The translations under genes were made by a program, and so were the position numbers. Positions 9,066-21,843 of a DNA stretch of 43,816 bases are shown piece by piece (position 1 is the first letter of the stretch; each line of letters opens with the position of its first letter). Origin of the DNA: Punctularia strigosozonata HHB-11173 SS5 (Eukaryota; Basidiomycota; Agaricomycetes; Corticiales; Punctulariaceae). The stretch is taken from contig NW_006767444.1 of NCBI RefSeq assembly GCF_000264995.1, forward strand, positions 62,624 through 106,439, in the 5' to 3' direction. The notes under the pieces are model-generated. The model had not been told where the DNA came from. It made no database searches and saw only the letters and a program-made list of their open reading frames with translations.

Positions 9066-10686
9066 ATGGCTGCACCCAACATTTCGATGCCTCCTCCAGG
9101 CACCCCGGCTCAGGAATGGGCGTCGCAGACGATTTCTCAAGCGACCGAGTCGGAACGGCCGATTGCACACGGCGAAAACAGCATGCCCTCTGTAGGCACC
9201 GCACAGCAAGCAACCGGCACAGGCTCGTCCGGCATTGTGGTTGGTACTCTCTAAAAGGCTCAGGGTGAGAGGCTGACCTAAGGATCTTTCAGCCACTAAC
9301 CGACGCGTCCACATACGATCCTTCCCAGCCTGCGACCCGGACTGACGCGAAGTACGCCGAAGCGACAACTCATGCTGCGCCTCCCGCGCAGCCGCAGACC
9401 CCCGGAACGGATTTCCCTGGCTCGTATCCCTCTTCGGGCCTGACGCCCGCAGACGAGAAGGCGAACGTAAGTTGAATGTTGAGCATCAGTCATGAGTGAC
9501 GCCACTCATAAACCTTCGCCTGCAGTTCTCCGCGGTATCGAACGCATGGGCTCCCATCCAGGACTCGCTCGGAAAAGCCGCCCAGACCGCTGCGTCGTAC
9601 CTCCCCGCCGGCGTCGCCGACACTATTAACCAATACGTCCCGGGTGCCGCCCCGAGCACCGCCCAAGCGTCCGCCAATGACGCTACACACACCACCTCTT
9701 ACCCATCAAAGGAAATCGCTGGTCATCTCCCTGGCGAGCACGTCGGTGGAGTCGGAGCGCTCCCAGGCGCGATAACTGAGTCAGCAGTATCGAAGCTCCC
9801 CGATGAACGTATCCCCGGTGAGGCGGGCAGCGGTACCGCGACCACCCAAGCACAGACTGCGCTCGAGACTGCCAGGCAGAAGCTCGCCGAAACCGGAATC
9901 GCTGCTTCCGCAACCGCCGGAGCTGCTGCAGGTACAGTAGTCGGCGTTGCTCAGGGCGCGAAGGACAAAGTTACGGGCACAGTAGCCAGCGCTACCAGTA
10001 CCGGCACGACCACCACCGCCATCGCCCCCGCTACGTCTCTCCCCACGGACGAGGTTGCAGGCCAGGGCGAGTACGAGCGCTCGTCAGGCGCGGGCAAGCT
10101 TCCGGGTACTATTGCCGAGACAGGTGTGGCCGTCCTCCCGCAGGAGAAGGTGTTGCTCCCGACGAGTGAGACCGAGGGCGCGTACCCGGGCGAGAAAACC
10201 TCTGGCGTCGGCCCGCTTCCGGGTCGCGTAGGAGAAGAAGGCGTTGCGAAAGCGCCGGGCGAGTACAATACCACCCTGCACTCGGGCGCGGCCAAGCTCG
10301 ACGGCGTGTCGTTACCAACTACGGAAACGGAGGGCGTACGCCCGAGCGAGAAGACGGCGGGTGTGGGGGCGTTGCCGGGGCGCGTCGACGAGCAGGGCGT
10401 GGCTAAGTTGCCAGACGAGAGTGCGCCGACGAAGAAGACGGAGGCGGTGAAGCAGAAGGTGGAGAAGGCCGCGGCTGTCGCGCCGGGCAAGGCGAACGGG
10501 ACGGCTCCGCTCGACACCACGTCGACTACTAGCGCGCCTTCGGCGTCGTCCGGCGAAGCTTCGCCGCATAAATCTGGATTCATGAGCAAGATCAAGGGCG
10601 AGGTGAAGATCTTGTCGGGCAAGCTTGGTCGGAATCACGACAAGGTTGAGGAAGGGAAACAGTTGAAGGCTGGTACTGTGCAATAA
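9066..10686 (+). CDS. Hydrophilic protein with about 40-residue repeats
   Basis: Exons 9066-9239, 9293-9466 and 9526-10686 (all phase 0) give 502 residues. No signal peptide or membrane helix is seen. The middle holds at least four imperfect repeats built on E.AG..(P)GE..(S)GVG.LPG....GVA.LP(D/Q)E. Examples are ERSSGAGKLPGTIAETGVAV, EKTSGVGPLPGRVGEEGVAK and EKTAGVGALPGRVDEQGVAK. The C-terminus is basic and Lys-rich (GFMSKIKGEVKILSGKLGRN). Composition (Ala, Gly, Thr, Glu, Lys) resembles hydrophilic stress proteins of the LEA kind, but I do not recognise a named family. The first intron's donor, GTTGGT, is weak, so its 5' edge may be a few codons off. Confidence 0.8.
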
Positions 10687-10907
10687 GCGACGGAAATCGG
10701 GAACCGCAAACGAGATTTGTATAGTACTGTATCACTACGTGTAATTTTTGGGGAATGAATCACGTCGATATCCTTCAACCTTTAGGTAGACCACTGAATT
10801 TGACGAGCTATCGGAGCCCGCAGTAGCGTCAAGCACGGAAAATGAAACGATACATTGCGGGCAAATTAATCTAACATTGTCTACGTGTGTAGGTATGCAT
10901 AAGTGAA
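10687..10907. other. Convergent 3' region
   Basis: This short gap lies between two genes that converge. It is AT-richer than its flanks and should carry both polyadenylation sites. No other structure was noticed. Confidence 0.5.
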
Positions 10908-12344
10908 TTAGGTGCGGTACTCCCTCGCGTCCTCCAACCCCTTCCTGATCCCCTCGAAACTCGGCAACCGCTCTGCCCTCGTCCGCTCGACCTCGGCGCC
11001 GAGCGCCTGCTCCCACCACCGCTCGCTCTCCGACACCTCGCGCCAGCCGCCGGAGAGGAACTTGCGGAAGTCGCGCAGCTTGAGCGGGTGCGGCCGCAGC
11101 GCGCGCACGGTGGTCCAGTGCGGCGGCGGGTTAGCCAGCGAGTAGCTGCCGATTTCGACTTCTTTGGTGGAGGAGGAGGGAGGAGCGTGCGAAAAGCCCT
11201 CGGCGGCGAGCGCGAGCGCGGGCGGGACGGTGATCCGCCCGATCTTGAAGCAGATGGCGGAGACGGCGATACAGTGGAGTGTCGCGCCGTCGGGTTCGGG
11301 CGTGGCCGCGGGTGCGCGAGCGGTCGGTGCAGGAGAGGAAGAGTAGGCGGCGTTCGCGGCCGGGTTCGGGGTGACGCTCCCTGGTGTGGCGGACGGGCTG
11401 GACTCGGCTTCGAGGGGTTCAGCGGGGGTGTGCAGCATCGGCACGTTCTCGTGCAGCTCAGATTCGCTGTCGGATTTGCCAGTGGATTGCAGGGTGGCGC
11501 GGACTTGGGCGGCGGAGGGCATGGCTTGGGGTTTCTTGGACTTGTTCTTCGGATGAGAGACGAATCGCGCGACGATGTACAACTGTTAGGGAGCGGCTTG
11601 GGATAAGGGAGACTGCGCTGGACGGGATCGTGCTACGGAACACGCACCCATTTCTTATCCCAGCTGCCGATACTCAGGCGCACTTCGAAGTTGGCAAAGA
11701 TGGGGACCTCGCGGATGAACTGGTGGTGCGTCGCGCCTAGCGGCATCCACCCGCCGGCGCGGAAGAAGGTGGGGCAGGTCGCGAGCGCCGCTTTGAGGCG
11801 AGCTTGGTCCAAGATCTTCGGATAACAGGAGTTGCTCAGGTGCATGTTGTAGTCGCAGTCCTCCGGACCTGATAAATCACAATATCACGGTAAGGAATCC
11901 GCACATACTGCTTGCTGGGACGGGATGCACTCACCGGCCCACGCTTGATGCCTAACCTCGAGCTCGAATGGGCTCTTGCCCACCGGCATCAGCTTCTCCA
12001 ACCATTCCTCTTTCGCTTGTAGCTTCTCTTCGGGAGACTTGAAGAGGGTCTTGAGGACCAGGAGGTACCACTGATATCGCAACTTGAATACGGGGGCAAA
12101 GACGCGGACTGAACGGCGTCAATCTTCTGTCGCATGCGCACACGGACTGCTCAGACGACTCACAGTGCCAACTGAGTGGTATAGCCCGTATGTTGACGAG
12201 CAGCAACAGCCCAAGCGCGTACTTCAGCACGCTGAACAGGAGAGACATGGCCCGCGGCAGACGCACGTCCAGTCGACTCAGGATAACGCGAAGAGCTTGC
12301 AAATGAGGTCGCCGAGCGACGGCCGAAGATGACGTTCCAGCCAT
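10908..12344 (-). CDS. THEM6-like membrane-anchored hot-dog thioesterase
   Basis: Exons 12344-12164, 12108-11935, 11868-11648 and 11582-10908 join to 1251 nt, or 416 residues. A membrane helix (VLKYALGLLLLVNIRAIPL) sits at about residues 38-56. The hot-dog core follows: GPEDCDYNMHLSNSCYPKIL, then LDQARLKAALATCPTFFRAG, GATHHQFIREVPIFANFEVR and WDKKWLYIVARFVSH. The D-YNMHLSNS motif marks the THEM6/4HBT-like family of acyl-CoA thioesterase folds. The catalytic substrate is unknown. The C-terminal third (after about 200) holds a disordered Ser/Pro/Ala insert (ESSPSATPGSVTPNPAANAA), longer than in short family members. The ATG at 12344 has A at -3 and G at +4. A second in-frame ATG at 12248 would start the protein just before the helix. 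Confidence 0.85.
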
Positions 12345-13463
12345 CTTTATATTGTCTCTCTTGAAATGTTTGTACCACAAATGTTGGGGAGGCGCTATCG
12401 GGTCCCTCCGGTCCAGTCGTCGCCCGAGCCGGTGATGTCGGTTCTGCGGATTATTCAGAGCTGATGGCGGCGCTTCGCCTACCGCTGTCGCTGCCGTTCA
12501 CTGGTTGAAGACAGTGTGGACGGTGTGGAGGAGGAGGAAGATAAGTATAGGGCGGACAGCTCCGTATTTTGTGAAACTGTGCGCTCATGATGGGTTGAAG
12601 AGGCTGTGGGTTTCACGTGTTATTGGATAACAGTCTTCCGAAGTGCTCGGCGGGCACGACGATATGCATGTGTTTTACTCGTAATCTTATCGTACCGTAA
12701 AGCATTGCATCTGGTATGATCTTGGAATCTCGGCGTATATAAATCAACCAGACAGATTCTGAGGCAACGTATCGAGGATGACGAACTCAACCTCACGATT
12801 GGACAAGTATTATTATCGCAGTCCATACGGAATTGATGATGCGCACCTTCGATCTGTCGTGTAATCAATCGTATACGCCTTCTTTTGGCGGAAGTCCATC
12901 AGGTCGATACTCACCCATGCACCGCAGTCCAGGCGCTGTAAGACGATCAGCTCCGAAAGTCTTACATGCATGCCTAAGATACTTTTCCTTGTCGGAGGTT
13001 GTAGGATGAGGGTCCGGAAATCGCGTCGATAATTGTGGTAACATGTAACTGCAGCATTCCCCGGTGAGCATATGAAGACCATCAGAAAGATGTTTGTGCG
13101 GATCCAGTCCTTGTTTGTTGAAGAACAGTGGTAGTTCTGTATCCCATGCATTGCTAGAGGACGAGCGGAGTGTCCAGTGCCAGGAGTGATCCAAATATAA
13201 ACGCATTTCACACGATGTTACAGCCACATTACGGCACCGTGATCCGTCCCGCTGCAGCGCAGCGCAGCGACCGCTGTAATACTCACCTCAACCTTCTGTG
13301 CACTGCGCTGCAAATTGGCCGCCAGTCGAGCTTACGTCTACATTGATGACCCTACGTTACCTGCTTCCAATCAGCGTTCAAAAGACGCGTCGTGCACTGA
13401 ATACGGATCAGCGCCTATGTTGCTCATCAGATGGATCGTTGGACCAGACGATGAGCTAGACAA
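12345..13463. other. Intergenic stretch, no supported gene
   Basis: The first 250 bp probably hold the promoter of the thioesterase gene, with an acaatataaag TATA-like sequence just upstream of its first ATG. The rest is AT-richer with scattered short frames and no recognisable domain. A run of short GCTGCAGCGCAGCGCAGCG-type repeats occurs near 13250-13270. Confidence 0.45.
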
Positions 13464-13584
13464 TAGGGGGCCTCAAAGTTGGCGATTATGGGCTGATTAT
13501 GTGTCCGATTCTGTGTCGATTCTGTGTCGATTCTCGTGTCGCTACACCGCCATAATCCGACTCTCAACTTTGAACCCCCCGCTA
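13464..13584. mobile_element. MITE-like element with TA-flanked inverted repeats
   Basis: The left end reads TAGGGGGCCTCAAAGTTGG then CGATTATGGG. The right end (about 13552-13584) is an imperfect inverted copy, ccataatcc...aactttgaacccccc. TA dinucleotides flank the outer G-runs, as expected for Tc1/mariner-like target duplications. The interior contains a triplicated (t)gtgtcgattc. There is no coding capacity. Its left end also matches an inverted copy at 14642-14670, so it could be one end of a longer element. Confidence 0.55.
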
Positions 13585-13964
13585 CATCCCCGGATTCTGT
13601 CTGGATTATGAACATGAATCTCCTCCTGCCGACTCGCCGGCATGTCCTTCTGAGCTTGAATACCGAGTTCGGCCGCACGGCCGAGCCTGCGTTTGTGCCC
13701 AAGTCGAAGAATGAGCACCTCACCTAAGTCCCGAGGATATTCAGACACCTCTGGGTATACTGACGTTGACATTCCTGTCGGGTGAAGGAAAAATTGTATA
13801 TTGTCTGGCTGAAACAATGACAGCAGTACTGAGTTACTATATGACCAGGTGCCTTTAGTGGCGACGAGGCGCGACCTCATGGAATACATGGACATAAGGT
13901 AGTGTTACATATCAGTACTAAGAACACCATCCCCAACGTCCTCTATGTGCCGTCACTAAGCCGC

Positions 13965-14530
13965 TCACATTGGGATTCCGCTGGACGGCTGCGATATTGC
14001 GCCCAGATTCCCTGAAGCGCGATGACGAGCCATCAGCCCGCAAACCGCAAGGTCAAGCTTGGCCAAAGGCATGTTGATGCGGAAGGCACGTCCGGGAGCG
14101 ACGCAGGACGGTGATACGATCTTGATCGTGACAAATGAGCGTAAAGATACTACCGGGGGAGAGAGGAACATCTGAGCTACACACATACCGTGCTGATTTA
14201 CTTGCAACCACCTCCAGCACCATGTGCATTCCAAATCGTATTGTTGAACGACGTAGGTGGTGTTGTACCCACAGGAAAACGTGCCGTCCCGCCAGGCCCG
14301 CATTGAATGATTCCCTGCCATCCATGGAGTTCCTTATACGCCGATGAGAACCATGAAGAGGACGAAGAACGTCAATACGACGTGGATGGTCAGGGCCAGA
14401 ACTATACGGTGATACAACCGGAGAGAGGACGGAAGAACGACGATGCGGCGGGGTTGGTCAGGACGAAGAGGCGAGTGGACATCCCAGACCCGGTGGGAAG
14501 GATTCCAAACTCCGATGTAGCGAGAGTCGT
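13965..14530 (-). pseudogene. Decayed membrane-protein gene fragment
   Basis: On the minus strand three protein-like pieces follow each other in three different frames: a membrane helix (HRIVLALTIHVVLTFFVLFM), then SMDGRESFNAGLAG, then RDGTFSCGYNTTYVVQQYDL. Their order resembles a large multi-pass membrane protein family that I recall from Agaricomycetes but cannot name. Two frame changes within about 120 bp, with no convincing introns between them, indicate a broken host gene. The fragment lies inside the inverted-repeat pair. Confidence 0.4.
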
Positions 14531-14539
14531 AGCAGAATC

Positions 14540-14602
14540 GGATTATGGGTCGAATCGAGTGTAGCGGCTCTGGAGCCGCTACACTCGATTCGACCATAAT
14601 CC
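14540..14602. repeat. Near-perfect 63 bp palindrome
   Basis: The left arm 14540-14570 and right arm 14573-14602 are inverted copies differing by a single extra G, with a 2 nt centre (tg). The arms contain tcgaatcgagtgtagcggct. It sits just inside the right-hand inverted repeat and shares ataatcc and gctacac words with the small element at 13464-13584. Confidence 0.85.
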
Positions 14603-14939
14603 GCGACCATAATCGACTTTCGAATCCACTCCGTAATCTGTCCCATAATCGCCAACTTTGAGGCCCCCTAATGCCGGCGATGCTTGGTGTGTGGGTTGGT
14701 GAGACCCTCGAGATCGACGCCGTGAACAGGGTGGGCCTCGGATTATCAAATATGAGCCTCAGACGTTTAACACACCGGCTTCAGAGCACGTGTACGCTGA
14801 GTACAGAGGCTACCTACCCCCACTTGAACCTCGTATCACGGTATCCGTACCGCTTCTCCTTCGTGCGCCGACGCTTGAACTGAGCAGTGAGCGTTCTCTG
14901 ATTTCATCCCCACTACCACCCTCATTGCATCTGATATAG

Positions 14940-16899
<1,960 letters not shown>

Positions 16900-18505
16900 C
16901 AGCATACCTCCACACCACCCAATTGTATTATTTCGCCGCGTGTTTGTCTGGGCGTTCCGCCGGCATTTTCGGACGAAGGTTTGCCAGCCTTTGTGCATCA
17001 CCACTTGTGTATGCTGTTCACACGTACTGCTATAAATCCACCGGATTCTTTCCTCCTCGCGGAAACCTGTCTACGGGGCTGGTTTTGCGTTCGCAAGGTC
17101 CCTTGGAGCTTGAAGGTAGTTCGGTGCTGTGGTGAGAGCTCGTGCCTTCGGGTCCACGTGGCAGTGGCCAGGCGTTGTCAAAGGACTGACGTCATCCGCG
17201 AGCTGACCACAGATCGCCCTGACAACTGTGCGAACTCATTTGTTTCAGACTCTTCACGAACAAGATGCGAGCGATTGCTAATGCGAGACTTCGCGCATGA
17301 CTGCAAAATACGGTCAAGCATTAATATCAAACATGATCTTGTTCTCGAACGTTCGTACGCTCTATATCATCTCGCTAATTTTTTGTGCGCCCTAGTATTT
17401 CCCCGCGTTGTGGAGCTCAACCGACTTCGAATAACTTCAGTCGCCTTGGAGGCTGAGCCAAATCGTAGTCTGAAGCACGACTAAGCGCGAATTTGCCCCG
17501 CCAAACGTAGTTCTGACGACATGTTCCGGACGCAAAAGCCGCTTCTTTGGGCAGAGCTTCCGCGAGCCAGGGACAGCTGTGATTCTCGTTCCAAATACGG
17601 ACCGGCGGCGCTGGAGGAAGCGTATCCTGGACCTTCCGCCCTCCTCATGCGCTTTCCCTGGTGATGCCCACTTTCATTTCTGACGACTTTCTGATGCTTC
17701 CCGTTCAGCTCCACAGATGCAAAAATGCAAATGCAAATAATGTACTGCAACCGGAACAACACGGCTTTGTCCGCGAGTGCTGCGAAACCTCGCCTTCCCC
17801 ATGTGCGATGAACTGTTTATCCGGGCGTACGCCATCATGTCTGGAGTGTGTGTTCAGTGACCCGTCGGACTTAGCGTGGATGCCTGAGGCCTGGAATTGA
17901 ATGCTCGCACAGGTCTCGAACTCGCGTGCGCACGGCCGTCGTTCTCGTTGTAACTGGATATTTGGATTCCCGAACGATATGTTTCGGTACGATCCGTCGC
18001 AAACAAGCGCCACTCTCGTGCGAACTGCCCCGGTGGTTGGCGCCTCCGATGGCACGTACGAGGCACTGCAGCGCAACCTTCTAATCCACCTGACCCGAGG
18101 GAGCGTGTCACTTGGAGTACGTACCTGCGCCCCGCGGCACCCCTCCTCATTCATTCCCGGCTGGCCGCGTTTTTGTTTGGCCTTAGAATTTCCCAAACCA
18201 CGAAGAAGGGTGGAGCGACGCGAGTGTTCTTCCTCCGGAACCTCCAAAAACTCGGTTCGCGTTTTGGATCTGGATCTTACGTCTCTGAGACTAGGAGGTA
18301 CGAGCGAACACCGTCGTCTTCTGACATCACTTCGCAGTAATCGTTCGTGCTTCGCAGTTCGATGTCTGACGTAGTGCATTCACCATCGGGATATAAAACG
18401 AGAGGGGGATGCAGCCGTTTTGACCAACGCACTGTTCCAGGACGTCAACCAGCGTACCAAAATCCATAGCATCAAACCCCATACACACCTCATCCATCGA
18501 ATAAC
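16900..18505. other. Intergenic; upstream part of duplicated block
   Basis: No gene is supported. From about 17503 the sequence is homologous to the region from about 20983 (shared word aacgtagttctgacgacat and many later blocks), forming the upstream half of the duplicated unit. It ends in the promoter of the first small secreted protein gene. 16900-17500 shows nothing recognisable. Confidence 0.6.
18367..18398 (+). promoter_or_regulatory. CRE-like site and TATA box, secreted protein copy 1
   Basis: TGACGTAG (18367-18374) lies upstream of TATAAAA (18392-18398), which is 108 bp before the ATG. Both are kept at near-identical spacing in the second copy, although surrounding bases differ. TGACGTA is the core recognised by bZIP factors of the ATF/CREB type; the bound factor is unknown. 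Confidence 0.6.
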
Positions 18506-19225
18506 ATGCAGTTCTCCCGCGTCGTGTCTTTCTTCGTCGTCGTCCTGACGTTCGGCGTTTTCGCCCTCGCGGTCCCGGCGAAGAGGGCTGCCTCTCCGGC
18601 CGATATCATCCCGATTCTTACCGACTTGCAGACGGAGATTCTTCCCATCCTCGGTCAGATCAGTGAGTAAGGCTCTTTAACGTATCTGAACCTCACTGAT
18701 TACGCCTCTCTCGAAAAGACTCGACCGTCGCCAGCGGCAACGCAACCAGTGACTCAATCGCTCCTTTGGTTGGCGAACTCGTAACGGACCTCTCTGCGGC
18801 CGCCTCGTCGCTTCAGGGTCTCTCTGCCAAGCGCTCATTGGAGACCATTGAGAAGCGCCAGAGCGATGACGATGTCGCCACCCTGGTCGCATCGATCATC
18901 GAGGTATACCATTGATACCACTTATACAAACCTCCTCTAATCATGATCCATAGGACCTCACCGCGGCCTTGGACAACCTCTTGGGTGACGCTGCCTCCAT
19001 TCCCGACCTCGGCTCGCTCCTGGCCGGCGTGGACACTTCCTTGGATCAGGTGCTTACTGGCCTCGAGACCCTCCTGGCCGGTGTTCTTAACCTTGTCGCT
19101 AATCTGTGCGTCTCACCTTGCGTCTTCAAAGAATAAAGACTGATTGCAGTTATAGGCTCGTTGACGTCGCTGGTTTGCTCGAGAGTCTTGCTCTCGGCCT
19201 GACCCTCGCTTCGCTCGGCCTCTGA
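18506..19225 (+). CDS. Small secreted protein with dibasic sites, copy 1
   Basis: Exons 18506-18662, 18719-18903, 18954-19105 and 19156-19225 give 187 residues. A signal peptide occupies about residues 1-25 (MQFSRVVSFFVVVLTFGVFA...). Lys-Arg pairs follow at 26-27, 90-91 and 98-99, each a possible Kex2 cleavage site, so the product may be cut into three pieces. N-glycosylation sequons are N53-S-T and N60-A-T. The C-terminal piece is rich in Leu, Ala and Asp with spaced Leu (DLGSLLAGVDTSLDQVLTGL) and should form amphipathic helices. No Cys is seen in the mature part, so it is neither a hydrophobin nor a Cys-rich effector. I do not recognise a named family; a loose resemblance to hydrophobic-surface-binding proteins is only a guess. 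Confidence 0.87.
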
Positions 19226-20982
19226 GTGATACCAATACCCGTTCCGTGCGACCGTCTCCAATGTGCCTGAACATTTGTGGAAACTAGCGAGCGATGTAGA
19301 CACAGGACAGTTCAGACACTGTAGTACCGTGGACTATTGAATAATACTGTATCGTATCACTTTTCAAAACCGTCGGTCAAGAACACGTCCATGATTTTGT
19401 GGAACATGCGTTTCATGAACCCGCATTTAACTCACTGGTCCGAGGCCAAAATGCGAAAATGGGTCAGAGGTGGGTTCTGACGTGCAAAGGCCCGCTCAAG
19501 ATCGGCATGCGGGTTTCAAGCACTATCCTATGGCTAGAAGTTGCGAGTGAGGGCACGCACGACGGTAACTGGGAACGAGCCCGCCTTGGCCTACGGATTG
19601 CGTTCGGTTCACCTACGCCCCACCGGCGAGCAAAATTTTTAAACTTGTCACGAGTCATGTTCGCCCGCAGTGAGAAGGCACGTCGTCGTTGTGTATTCGA
19701 TAGCTTATGACGTAGCCAGTACAAAAACAAGGGTTTGTTTTTCCAAGTTTTGAGTCGTAAGAACACGGAGCATATGAGCAAAAGACTGTGCATCGGACGT
19801 TTGAACTTGTTCCGGATTTGGTAGTGTGGTGTAGTGATGTTGATTCCCCGATTTGTCGGGCCGGACTTCGGGTTAGAAAGCAATCGGGTGAGTCAAAAGA
19901 ACCCCTGTATGTAATCTAGACGATGTACGTAGTCTGTAGACCGAATAATGACCTTGCGAAGCCGATGTTGTGTCAAGGGGTGGATGCGTGGGAAAGGGCA
20001 ACCGGTCGAAAGATCGGGATGGCGAAGAGGGGCGTCGATTCGTAGCCCTTGTTTCTAGTAGGTGCGTATTTGATACAGGCTTGGCTAAGGGGATTGCGAT
20101 TTTGAAGCTTTGCTGTGGCGATATCTCGGTATTTACGCGTTTCACACATAGGATCTCAAATGTGCTCTCAAACGGCTTGGGAAAAATAAGATGCTCGGAT
20201 GATGGTCTATAGCCCTATTTCATAGCTATCAAATTTATCTTCTATAGCCGAAGCTAACTATGTAAGTCCGAGACGATCGAGGAAGAATCAAAGAGGGAGA
20301 TGAAAATTGAGGATGACATCGCTTCCCCTAAAATGCAAGATCTCATCGAAAGCTCGCCGCCGCCGCTCGCTCTGACGCAGTGACGTCTGCTGTCCCTTAT
20401 TTGTATTACTTATTACAAGATCTACACCTCTCTGGGAAGCTCCTGCGCTGCTCTAGTAATTCCCAGAGCGTTTCGGGACCGATCGGGGTCATGTGAAATC
20501 GTAGAATCGCATGGAATATTCAGGGCAGGGTACCCTACAGACATATAAAATATTATGAGGGTTTTCAGGCGGCGAGAGAGCATGTGGAACATACAGGAAT
20601 CGGGCGGCGACGCACGACAGGGCTATTGCCTGAAAAGGGCATTCACACGCCCAAATGGGCCACGTGGCAGTGCTGCTCGTTCGGGCGTCGGGACTCGGGA
20701 GGCGAGAGGCACGATCTCGCTCGCTGTCTTTCGCGTTCTGGTTCGCTCTTGGACTCTCTCGCACTCGCCACGGACCATTTGATCTATTCTTTGTGGAAAC
20801 GCTCTCGCGGTGGGACAGGTGGTAGATCCTTCTTGTAAGATAGCTCAGTAACCCGTCGCTTCTTTGCTAAGATTGGCTTTAGTTCCTGCGCAGAGGCATC
20901 AATGGACGTTGTAGAGCGTTAACGTATAGATGCACGCGGCTGTACCAGACAGAACTTTGGCCAGAGCATCTTGTGGCTGCTC
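19226..20982. other. Spacer between the two duplicated blocks
   Basis: After the 3' homology ends near 19530, about 1.4 kb of unrelated sequence separates the copies. Short frames on both strands lack motifs or splice structure. No terminal repeats or target duplications were noticed that would explain the duplication as transposition. Confidence 0.5.
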
Positions 20983-21701
20983 GAACGTAGTTCTGACGAC
21001 ATCTTTCGGTTGCAAAAGCTTCCTTGGGCGGTGCTTCAACGAGCCTGGGGCAGCTGTGATTCTTCCGTGTCCGGGGAGCTCCGACGGAGGTTCGGGTGTC
21101 GGGAGCCTGGCGCTGGCGAGTTCCGAGGCAGTATCGAAACCCGCGTCGAGCGGGTGTGCTGACGAGATTCGGAGGCGTAGCCACCGGCCGAATCTGCAGC
21201 TACCCAGGTACCGCTTCGCATCTGTTCGCCTGTCGTCTCTTTGGACAGGTCACGAATCCGTGCGCCGAGCGCGGGGCGGTAGTCAAAGTTAAGTCGAGTC
21301 TAGCGATAACGATATAGGCGCGTCGGCTCTACGCGTCCCTTCCCTATCAGGAAATCCGTTGTCGTGGTGGGGGAGTCTCGAGCACCGACGACCTAGGAAC
21401 GTCACCTTTACGACGAACGGACAACCCACTCCGCATCGGTGGATGGCGCTTCCGATGGCGCATACGAGGCGACCAAAGCGCGACCTTCTTCCCCACGCGT
21501 CTGAGTCATCCATACGGCGGCGCCCCTCGTTCATTCCCCGATTGGCCGCGTTCTGTGTCGCCAAAGAATGGAGGAGCGCACGTGTGTTTCTCGCAGGACA
21601 TCCGCTCACAATTCGGTCTGGTTTTCCACGCATCTGAGACAGGGAGGGTACGAGCGAACACCATTTCGTAGCAATCGTTCTTGCTTCGAAGGTTGGAGGT
21701 C

Positions 21702-21733
21702 TGACGTAGAGCGCTCACTGTTGAGCTATAAAA
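21702..21733 (+). promoter_or_regulatory. CRE-like site and TATA box, secreted protein copy 2
   Basis: TGACGTAG (21702-21709) and TATAAAA (21727-21733) repeat the arrangement of copy 1 with 17 bp instead of 17 bp between them, and the TATA is 110 bp before the ATG. Confidence 0.6.
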
Positions 21734-21843
21734 CGAAGGGGTGGTGGAGCCGTTTTTCCCAGCGTACTGTTGCAGGACGTCTACCAGCCCGGCGGACCGA
21801 AGTCAAGAGCGCCAACGCCAACGAACCTCATCCATCCAACAAC

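Larger units (their letters stand above)
13466..14668. repeat. Outer inverted-repeat pair, about 1.2 kb apart
   Basis: A 27 bp sequence beginning GGGGGCCTCAAAGTTGGCGA (13466-13492) recurs exactly inverted at 14642-14668, and both ends are bordered by TA. This could be one non-autonomous DNA transposon of about 1.2 kb carrying captured host sequence, or two independent MITE copies in opposite orientation. Confidence 0.7.
17503..19530. repeat. Segmental duplication, copy 1
   Basis: This block of about 2.0 kb resembles 20983-22866 over the upstream region, promoter, gene and a 3' segment. Similarity is high in the exons and patchy upstream; copy 1 has about 140 bp more between the start of homology and the ATG. 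The 3' homology includes a word beginning ggtcagaggtgggttctgac and runs to about 19530. Confidence 0.75.

Noticed and set aside
10312-10683. Arg-rich frames opposite the repeat protein
   Set aside because: They are antisense shadows of a GC-rich repetitive coding exon.
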